DNA of 64,000 nt. Source: Pagrus major (lineage: Eukaryota > Chordata > Actinopteri > Spariformes > Sparidae). Where the stretch lies: the NCBI RefSeq assembly GCF_040436345.1, contig NC_133236.1, positions 15,128,466 through 15,192,465 of the forward strand, written 5' to 3'. The translations under genes were made by a program, and so were the position numbers. The notes beneath the pieces were generated by a model that saw nothing but the letters and a program-made list of their open reading frames with translations, was not told where the DNA came from and did not search any database. Shown here one piece after another: positions 54,856 through 64,000 of the stretch; within the stretch, counting starts at the first letter, position 1; each line of letters starts with the position of its first letter.

Positions 54856-55535
54856 GTCACTGACCTGCAGCAGAGGAGTCTCTCTCTCTCGCTGGTGGAC
54901 CAGGTCACCTTTTAATAAGGACCTCAAAGAGCTCCTGAACCGGGGAGATCAGGGAGCCGGACGACAGTCTCGTTTCCACTTTAAAGTAGGTCTGCTCCCG
55001 CGATCCAGCCCACTTCAGACCACATGGGACTGGTGACAGTACCATGAATTTCCAGATAATCTGAAAAAAGCCTAATGTTGCCAGGTTTGAGCAATCTTTT
55101 TAATTGATATATATATAAAAAACAATCACATGTCACCCTTAAAGATAGCTGCTTTTTACTTTTGTAAATAATCTGAAGCAATCGAAGTTTTTAATTTCAT
55201 CCTCAGCCATGCTGGAGCGATACGCAGTGACAGGACCGTGTTACTTTTATTTTGAAGCCTCCGTATATCTGTTAAAGGGGGCAAATTAATATCACAGCTC
55301 CTTATCACGGAGTAGTTTCTTTCAATCAGTAATTAGTCTGTTTTACACTGTGCAATGTTAGTGTCTTATGTCCATATCACATAGTTCTGATTCTGAATGT
55401 GTCCGACTCGCAGGAGAACATACTTGAAAGCAGAATGACGACAGATTGCATGTATGATCATATGTTTATAAATATCATCTCTTCAGTGTCTTGTAATCTT
55501 TTGTATCGCGTGTCGCCTTCTGTTTTGAAGCGTTC

Positions 55536-55541
55536 ATTAAA
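55536..55541 (+). terminator. Candidate poly(A) signal of slc35a1
   Basis: This ATTAAA, about 680 bases after the stop, is the best plus-strand signal before the convergent rars2 3' end. TTTATT at 55870-55875 is the matching minus-strand AATAAA for rars2. Confidence 0.4.
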
Positions 55542-55974
55542 ATTAGATGGAAACGTGATAAAAGTGACTGTTACTATTTCAGCTCAGAGTACACGCAATC
55601 TTACCAATGTACCCTCAATTTATCGTTTGCACAGTGTGTGGAGTCCTCACACATAAAGTTTGTGGGGTGGTTTCTTTTTCGTTGAGCCTTTCCTATGGTG
55701 GCCTAAAACATTTCCATTAGGAGCAAAGTTCAATAGCTTCAGAAACGATGCTAATCATTGACATCCAGTCAACACAACCCCATTTCTATCAGTGAGGGAA
55801 GGCTAAATAACAGAAACACTGAAAAATACTCAGTTATATAGTAGCAAAAGTTCAATTAAGGAAGACGATTTTATTTTGAAAATATATAAAATATTATTAA
55901 TATTTATTTACAGTAAAATTTAACTGCAGCAGTGAAATAACACCGACAAAGTAATGAAAAAACTTTGGTGAGTT

Positions 55975-58900
55975 TCACATTTTGTTGACCGGTGTGATGC
56001 CCAGGATCCTCATCCCGTTGGCGAGGACTGAGCAGGCTCCGCTGAACAGTCGTAACCTGGCCTGTTGACATTAAGTGAATGAGAAAACATGTCATTTTTA
56101 AACATATATACATATTTAATTTTTGCATTTTGTAAACAGTTCATGAGCTGGATTACGAGTCTGATTTTTATGTGCTATGATGCAGATGTTGGACTGAATG
56201 ATTCATCACTTTATATTGAAATCAAGATCTGAAATAGTTCCATTTTCTCAGTGCAAGAGTAGTAACTTTAATAATATTAATAAAAATGTCCCGAACTTTT
56301 CTTTGTAGAAAAAGGTTTGTTATGCTTACAACAAAGCTACTGTGTATTCCTGTATATTTAATGCACGAGTCTTAACCTTTAAGACGAGAAATAATAATTT
56401 CAGTCGTTTTTTTCTGCCCCGCACTGCATTACGCAGTTGTCTGACGACAACGTAAAGCACCAAAAAAGTTACAAATATAGCGCAAACTTAAACGGATAGG
56501 TGGCTAAAATATGTCTTGCTTTTGGTGCCGTTTAGCAGTACGATGTTCTGCTTCCTGACGGTCATCTACTACAGGTAATACACTGACTATGCACAAGTAC
56601 CTCGGATGATCATACATGAAAGACCTGAACTGTCACTTTAAGTCGTCACGAAATTTTGACGTTGAGATTTATTTAAAAATTGCTTTTTTCAGGAAATGGA
56701 TGGCAATCACTTCTGCAGTTGAAGTTGCTCTAAAACAACTCCTTATTGTCAATAGGTCTTTAGTTTGTGGTTGTACTGTTTCGGGACCACGGTATACAGG
56801 AATATTCAAATAAACCGTTTTGAGACAGGAGAAAATAACACTTACTAATAATACTTCATCCAAAGCTCTGTATGGCTTTTCCCCAAAAATGCAGGGGATA
56901 GTATCAAAGGAAGACCAATATCTTGATGTTAGAGATCATGAAACTTTCTCCACCAAGTTTTAGCCTAACTTTGGAGTGCTTTTTAGCCCCTTTTGTGACA
57001 TGGTACTAATAAATGTCTTAGGCTGTCTAGTTTCAAATGATGGGTCTCTGAGGGGTTAAAGGAGAAACCATAGATAAATAAATGTGCATAAATGTTTTTC
57101 TTTCTACCTGCGCAACATCCCGAGAGCTTCCTTTCACCGGCAGCTCTCTGTGTGCTGAGGCGATCAGGTGGCTGGAAGAGAAAGAACATGAAAAGTACAC
57201 CGTTTTATTTCCCACGTCTAACAAACAACTTTATAGCTACAATGATTGTAATAAACTGAGCGGCAAAAGTTCCCAACCCCTCAGGACTAACATCCTGCTC
57301 CTCACCTCAGCTTCAATAAGAAGTTGACCAGGTGTTTGGGTTGCAGATCCTGAACCGACTGGTACAGCACCTCGTCATAGCTGCGAACAAACACGGAGCA
57401 GATAGATCAAATATTGAACTGGCAGCTTCTTTAATTGCCTCATATTTGACAACATGCAGAGGAATCAAGGGGTGACAGCCTACAAAATGCAGTTTATTTA
57501 CCGAAGGAGGTGCTGCAGGATGGAGATACTCGTCTGCTCGAGCAGGAGGGATGGATCAAATACAGCTGCTTCTGCACCTTCATTCCTCTGGATTAAACTG
57601 CAGAGTCGAGCGTGAGTGTACTGGAGGAAGACTCCTGTGTCTCCCTGAGCCTGTAGCATCCTGTCCCAGTCGAACGTGTAGTCTGACAGCAGCGGACCTT
57701 TGAAGTCCTGAAACAAAGTCTCCCTAATCAAATCAAGGAATCAAACAGGTAGTTGTGTATCTGACTGAATATTTGAGCCTACAGGTAAAGTTTCACCTGG
57801 ACTATCAGTGCACTGATTCCCACTTTCTCTGCTGTGTCCTCTGGGTCGTCCATTTCCTTTGTTGCTGTGGAAACCAGAGAGAGAGCACGTGTCACTTCTG
57901 TCCTCAAATACAGGCCTAAATGTGCCTAAACTAGACTGAATGTTTGGTTTCTTTTTTAAAAAAGTTTTGCTGTGAGTTTTGTCCTTTTGAACACATACAC
58001 AGCATCAGTGATAATGGTCCTTGTGTATGGAAATTTAAATACTGTACACATGTAAACAGACTTGATAAATAACTGTCTGATGTGTGACAGGCTTTACTTT
58101 TTGATTGGCTCATGTTGTGCAGCATCCTGGCCCGAGCTTCATCCAGCACGTCCTCCAGAAACACCACCTCACCGCTCCGTGTCTTCATGCCCCGCACCAG
58201 GCCGAAGGGCACGTGCTGACACCTGGTAGAAAACACATTTACTGATATATCTTCTATTACCAGTAACGGCAATAACACACGATAAAAATACTCTGTTACA
58301 AGCACTGATGGACTCTTAACTAGTAAGTACATTTACTCAAGTACTAATATCAGATACTTTAAGACTTTTACTCAGGTACTATTGGTATGAGGAACTTTAC
58401 TTTTACCTGAGTAACATTTTGGTACAATATCTTTATATTAGTTTGCTTTAATAACAGTAAAAATGTCATTTATGTATCAAAAGTAAAAAAGCATTTTTCA
58501 GCATTAATATGATAATATTGTCCATTATTACGGATGCATTAACCTGTAGGCAGCAATTTAATGTTGACATTGGTGGAGTTAGAGCTAATTTGAAGTACTT
58601 TATAGAAAATGTTTATCTTTACAGTGATTATAACTACAGCTATTACTAAACTAACTAAAAGTAATAGAGAAGAAAGTAACTGATAACATTTAGTGTTGCT
58701 AAATCCAACTTCATGTTTCTAAACTTGGTCTCAAATAGTGAAAGACTGAAATATTTCCAACTAATCCAGGCTAGAACACATATTTGATTGTAATCCCATC
58801 TTAACTATAATGTGCATTTACTTATTTTACTATACTACTCGTTGATCGCAGAGCTGTCTATGTTGTGTGTGTGTGGGGTTTTATTCTGCTACCTGTCAGC

Positions 58901-61900
58901 CCAAGAGTGTCCCATACGGAGCAGGATCTGGAACAACTGCTGGAAGTGAGTCGCTTGACTTTTATCTGTCTTCAAAAGAAACAAACTGATGAATATAAAG
59001 CAACAAAAGGCAGGAATACAGTGTATAAAGGAAATGAAGCACAGTGGGTCAAACATATAGACTAACAGGCTCTACATTCACACAGCAGCAGCCTTATCAC
59101 CGACATTCAAATCCATGAGTTTCTAACTTTGGGTAAACATCCACACAGCCATTTTGCATTTATGTGTTTGGTATCATGACGTTGATCATAATGTTTTGCA
59201 TTTTTGTTCCTGCTGCCAACGAAGTGGATAAACACAACATTTGGTACATGATATGCTCGTCATGAAAACGTAAGTAGTTGTAATGACTCTTGAGTTTATC
59301 GAGGAAACAGGTGTCCATCTTCTATTCTTTAACTGTGCTGAATATTCAGCTGGGTGTAATCATAGTGTTTACATTTACATTTACACAGTGTTTAACAGAT
59401 GCAGGAAAAAATATGATAAAATTAGTCATTACAACTAATCGACTGACTTATTTAGATGTGAAGCCTTTATCAGAACATAATGATAGTACATCAAAATAAT
59501 CCAAACACTATTAAAATAAGTCAGTGGGACAATTGTTTCTATCATATATTGACTTGTCAATTATGTTCTCAATCATTTGATCCATTGTTTCGTCTATTAA
59601 ATGACTAGAAAATGGTGAAAACTGGCCATCACATCCATCCATCACAAAGATATTCAGTTTCAGGGCTCCAGGCGGCCACTGTTTTGGTCACACATGCGCC
59701 AGAAATCTCCAGAATAACTTTTTACACCGGTTGCACTGGTGTAGCTAACTTTCATTTCAGTGCAGCAGCACATAATGTAGGTGCACACAAGCTAATTAGA
59801 CTGACTAAATTCTAATATGTTATGACTACAATGTTTCTCCGTTTCACTCCTTCAGCTCATGCTGTAGATAAATGTGTCTTGTGTATGTGATGTTAACTCA
59901 ACTGCTCCATTCAGGACAGGAATGCGTGCACCAGTTTACTTACCACATAAATCATCTCATCAAACTGGTATTTTTCTGTGCGGTCGGTAGCTGCAGCAAG
60001 ATCTCTGAAATGCAGAAGATTGAAAATAGAGATATAATTGCCTAACACACTTTTATCTGATAACTCAGCTTCAGTATTTCCTCCAGGCCAGGACAGCACA
60101 AGTGTATAATCCTACATTTGAGGTGGTTTTGTATTTTAATTGATCATTTGTACTCGTACTGACCTGGTGATGTAGAGAGTTGTGCCGTCACTGCGGAGCA
60201 CCGTACAGATGTTGCTCATGTCTGCTGCGGGAGAGAGATCAACGACACCTGTTCCTTTCCTGTAAATACAACCATTCCCCTTAAATCAAGTCCATGTAAG
60301 AAGATCGGAAAGCATCAGTGACACGAATAATCTTCATATTATCAGACTGCTTTTCAAAATAAAGAAATAATAAATCAAAAGATGTTCTGCCAATACTTTC
60401 AACGTGCTAACACAGGAAATAAACCAGCTGTGAGCAGCTGAGCTACTGGCCTCCAAACACATGTTTACTTGTCATGTCTGTCGTACCAGTCACTGATTAA
60501 AGTACATACTCAGAGGTTTTCAACAGGCCTCGGCTCTGCAGCTGCTGCACCACCTCCTGGGCTTGATCTTGGTGAAAGGACTCCCCGGAGTAAATATCAA
60601 AGTGGACTCCTAACCGCTGCAAAGATCATGTATTGACAATCAACACTATTTTTTTTACTTAATGTTTCACACTTGACACCTAGTCAGGCTGTTGTTCAGT
60701 CCAGCTGGTCTCACCTTGTAAACACGTTGATACTCGTCCACTGTGATCTCTCTGAACTGTTGCCATAACGACACAGCCTCGCTCTCATGCTGCTCCAGCT
60801 GTTTAAAGAAGTCTCTGGCAGCCTGTTTTATGTCCTCATTGTGCTCGGCCTCCTTGTTCACTTGAACATAAACCTGCAGGGCAAAAATACCATAGATGAT
60901 GAAAAACATGAAAATCATAAATGAACCGTCATGGTACTGATTAACACAGGGTGTGTACAGCGTGTTAAGAGGGAAATTCAAGCACATTCAAGGCAGCTAA
61001 ACCAAACATGTTCCTAAGTGTGTGTGTGTTTGGTTAATTGAGTGAGTGTAGGTTGTCCAGGGAGCTGATTGGTTCCTTTCTGGAAGCCAGAAGTTTAAAG
61101 GCCGGCTCTTTCCAGTTCCTGGGGGCTCTCCTCTCTCCTCCAGACTGCCAGCAAGTCCATTTGTGTACTAGATGTTTTTTTAAATAAAACCTTTAAAAAA
61201 TGCTTTGCTGCTGGTGGTGCTTTGGGGATGGGAAGAGGGGAGTCTAATTTTCATGTTGCCCCAGGGTTTCCCCTAGGCCCTGGACAATTAACACTTTTTA
61301 TCAAACAAACTCGTTCAACTTTCCAAAAATGTCTACATAAACGGCTCTCAGGCTCTCTGTGATTAGAGTCAGCACACAGGTATTTGTCTTTTTCCAACCA
61401 TGCAAACACACCTCAAACAAATGCTGTAAAGGATTCTGTTTCAGTTTCTCTTGACATCCAAACTGTCCGAACCCAGCTCCCAGCAAACCTGAAATTCAAG
61501 AAGGAAAACTGGTTTCACTCACAGAATAACATTTGGGCCTTTGTGAGACTGGACAACACTTGTTGAATATGATGCACATTATTTACTCACCAAACTGCAT
61601 ACCCCAGTCCCCGAGGTAGTTCATTCGTATGACATTGTTTCCGAGGGACTGCTTTAGGTTAGCGATGAAGTTACCTGCATATGAAGATTATGTTTTAATT
61701 CCAGTTGGCTGACTTTACCATCAGTTAAAATGTCAGTTTACAGTACAGCCCGTCCGATAAAGTTTTGTTTTTTTTTTGTGCTTTTTTAACTATGCACCAA
61801 AAATATGTAACTCCTCCCAAGGCTATAAGAATGCAAGCACTGCAAACATTTTTAAACAACAATTGGAAACGTATTTATTTAACAAAGATGTTTAGATCTA

Positions 61901-63291
61901 TTTTGCACAATTAAAAAAATATGTACATACACAAATAATAAGGATAGAAAATAATATAAAGTGCAGGAAGAGGCAGAAAACCCAGAGAGCTAATTTGAAG
62001 CCTTCAACTAAATAATGTTAAGATATCACAAACTTATAGAAAACACATCATTAAAATGCAGAAAATAATATGAATACATACAATAGTAAACTAATAATTA
62101 CAAAATATATACGGTAACAATAACAATGATATTATCAAGCTAAAAACAGAAAATGTGAGTGTGAGTTACTGAATACATCAACTCAAAAGCCAAAACTCAC
62201 CAATAATTGTAGATCTCAGGTGCCCAGCATGGAATTTTTTGGCAATATTTGGAGAGCTGCAACATAAAAACACAAAACTCTATAAAAAACAATTTAAAAA
62301 AAGAAGACATGTAGAGTTAAATAAGATACACATATACAACATTTGTTAAACATACCTATATTCGACTAATGTTGTCCCTCTCTTCAGAGTATTGAAAAGT
62401 TCACTACTCAAACCAAATCTCTCGTCCTCCTTTCCAAACGGCTCCAAGATTTTCTAAAACAGACACAGCAGAGCAGATTATAATCACAGTACAAGCAGCC
62501 AGAGACTTCATCTCACAACAGTAGAACAGAAAACTCACAAACCTGGACAAGAAGTTTGCGATGAACTTTAAAGTGGATCACTCCACGTCCAGCTGATATG
62601 TCTTCAAGCACACTGTCCTGCTTCAGCTGGAAAACACAAAGTAGATTTCAAGGAAAGTAAAAGTACTATTTTTTACTACTCTCTGCTTTTGTATGGCAGA
62701 GCAGACATGTGACGTAACAAAATGTCAACATATTAGATCTGTTGTCATCCATCCTCCCAGATGAATCTTACCTGAGAGGCCAACTTTTCTGTCTGCAGCT
62801 GGATGTCACCACTGGATGGTAAAATCCCACTGATCCGTAATGTGTTGATTGACAGTTTAAAGTCAGCAGTCTGCCTGAGGAGAACAAGGTTCAGGAAGCT
62901 TTGACAAACTGAGAGGACCAACACATGAAGGGCACCTGACTCAAACTAACACAAGTAGTAGTGTTAAACAGAAAACACTCAACTGTTTCTTAAAAACTGG
63001 AACTGCAGACAGAGCTGGTATGAAGACATCTTCAGGCTGCTGCAGCGTCCGACCCAGCTACACATTAAAATAGACACACAAACAGGGACAAGATTTCATT
63101 AAACACTAGGATGAGGAAAGCTCACAGAGCATCTAAGCTAACCGTTATGTCCCTCACAGTCATCCTTCTTTCTGTCACTTGCTCCAGGGTCAAGGCATGC
63201 TGCTAAGTTAGCATTAGCATACAGTGTCATTTTCAAGGCGTTTAGGCTTCGTTACCTTTGCTGCGATGCTTCTTCTGAAGAAACAAGCCAT
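55975..63291 (-). CDS. rars2: Mitochondrial arginyl-tRNA synthetase
   Basis: Nineteen minus-strand exons (63256-63291, 62984-63057, 62772-62874, 62543-62626, 62356-62453, 62201-62256, 61591-61674, 61412-61488, 60715-60873, 60510-60616, 60164-60259, 59944-60004, 58893-58969, 58098-58222, 57797-57864, 57502-57707, 57306-57380, 57108-57171, 55975-56061) encode 578 residues, the human length. It charges mitochondrial tRNA-Arg. The N-terminus [17 protein letters not shown] is basic and fits a mitochondrial targeting peptide. The class I signature is HAGH (141-144) within [20 protein letters not shown], followed by [34 protein letters not shown] stands in for the KMSKS loop. The C-terminal anticodon-binding part ends [15 protein letters not shown]. 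Confidence 0.97.
58320..58460 (+). mobile_element. Degraded MITE (AAGTACATTTACTCAAGTACT family)
   Basis: GTAAGTACATTTACTCAAGTACT, then GAACTTTACTTTTACCTGAGTAAC, in a rars2 intron, is one of several copies of this abundant teleost repeat in the window. Its end may reach about 58700. Confidence 0.55.
59400..59660. mobile_element. hAT-like MITE remnant in a rars2 intron
   Basis: CATTACAACTAATCGACTGAC, TTGTCAATTATGTTCTCAATCATTTGATCC and CGTCTATTAAATGACTAGAAAATGGTG resemble the interior of the family at 7286. The ends are lost. Confidence 0.4.
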
Positions 63292-64000
63292 GTTTCTTGC
63301 TAAACGTGCTAACAGAATAGAATAACACACTTATTTATTACAACGAGCTCCATTTAAATGTCTGTTTAATCTGTTCTCATTGACAGCTGCTCTACTTCCT
63401 CAGTACCGCACCACTTCCTCTCAGCTCGTCCAATCACAGCCGACAACGTCACCAACTACGAAAGGTTTGTTCGATTGTATCACCGTTGCCTCTCCGGTCG
63501 CCTAATCTACATGAAATCAGTTGTAACCCTTAAATGTTTGCGCTAAAATAAAATGTTCATGATTTAATAAGGTTAAAGTTTGAAAAACATCCTGATTTAT
63601 TGTTTTAATGAGTTAACAACCCAGAAAAACCGCTTCGTCACGATCGTTATTGCGATTTGATCTAACTTTATGGCGTTTCCTTGACAACAGTCTTACTTAC
63701 ACTGCTAGATTCTTTTTGGTGTAAAGAAAATACATACCCTGTTTTACACTTTATTACTTTAAAAAAATGTAGTTCCCAAAATATATTTATAATTTGTTAA
63801 TTGTCCTAATATTAACAAACTCTGAAAGTATTTTGCAGTAGTTAAACTAACTGTAGCTCAGTTAGCCATGCAGCTAGCAGCCCAGTAAGGGAGCTCGGGG
63901 AGCGTTGGCATTTACACTGCTAACAAAGGAGCTTGGGACCAGGACGGGCCAGGGCGAGCTAGCATGCTAACTTAATGCCAAAACTGTTATTCCTCTATTC
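63292..64000. promoter_or_regulatory. rars2 promoter and unassigned right flank
   Basis: Two ETS-type sites (ACTTCCT at 63394-63400 and 63413-63419) lie about 100-130 bases upstream of the rars2 ATG and probably mark its TATA-less promoter. In other vertebrates a gene (ORC3) starts on the opposite side of RARS2. I find no orc3 coding exon before the window ends, so any such exon lies beyond it. Nothing else is recognised. Confidence 0.4.

Noticed and set aside
61010-61285. Possible solo LTR or other retroelement in a rars2 intron
   Set aside because: It has an AATAAA-containing, moderately GC-rich body with an odd composition, but I could not find matching ends or a target duplication, so no call is made.
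63292-64000. Start of orc3 expected opposite rars2
   Set aside because: I could not identify any ORC3-like coding sequence in the remaining 700 bases, so it is mentioned only as context.

Overview
This window reads as nuclear DNA from a ray-finned (probably percomorph teleost) fish. Split vertebrate genes have short introns with GT-AG boundaries, the proteins are close to their human orthologues, and introns and intergenic gaps carry many short inverted-repeat DNA transposons (MITEs) of a teleost kind. I see no tRNA, rRNA, CRISPR, bacterial or plasmid features. Exons were assembled by hand from splice sites, reading frame and protein-family similarity; every multi-exon model below stays in frame across all its junctions.

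Layout from left to right. (1) 199-5689, plus: 3' half of a cytospin/SPECC1-family gene (coiled coil plus calponin-homology domain). (2) 6767-8437, minus: orthologue of human C12orf57, convergent with gene 1. (3) 10354-11159, plus: saysd1, divergent from gene 2 across a short ETS-motif promoter. (4) 13081-16935, plus: bpnt1. (5) 19760-25826, minus: ppp1cb. (6) 27089-42043, minus: plb1, a 42-exon phospholipase B with three tandem SGNH-hydrolase repeats. (7) 47378-49055, plus: ypel5, with an upstream noncoding exon near 46260-46484. (8) 50992-54855, plus: slc35a1. (9) 55975-63291, minus: rars2, convergent with slc35a1. After 63291 only promoter-like and unassigned DNA is visible.

The genes do not form an operon; they are mostly housekeeping genes with unrelated jobs: phosphatase catalysis (ppp1cb), nucleotide and sulfur-metabolite turnover (bpnt1), ER ribosome quality control (saysd1), CTLH ubiquitin ligase (ypel5), Golgi sialylation (slc35a1), mitochondrial translation (rars2) and lipid digestion (plb1). 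plb1 then ppp1cb in the same direction, with ypel5 nearby, matches human 2p23 as I remember it. slc35a1-rars2 matches human 6q15. The window therefore joins two blocks that are separate in human.

The most notable items are the plb1 architecture (exon-for-exon duplication, one apparently dead N-terminal repeat and two repeats with complete catalytic motifs), fold-back transposon structures in the ppp1cb, plb1 and ypel5 introns, and a 67-codon upstream ORF in the presumed ypel5 leader whose ATG lies inside a YY1-type motif. I did not find a convincing wholly new system.
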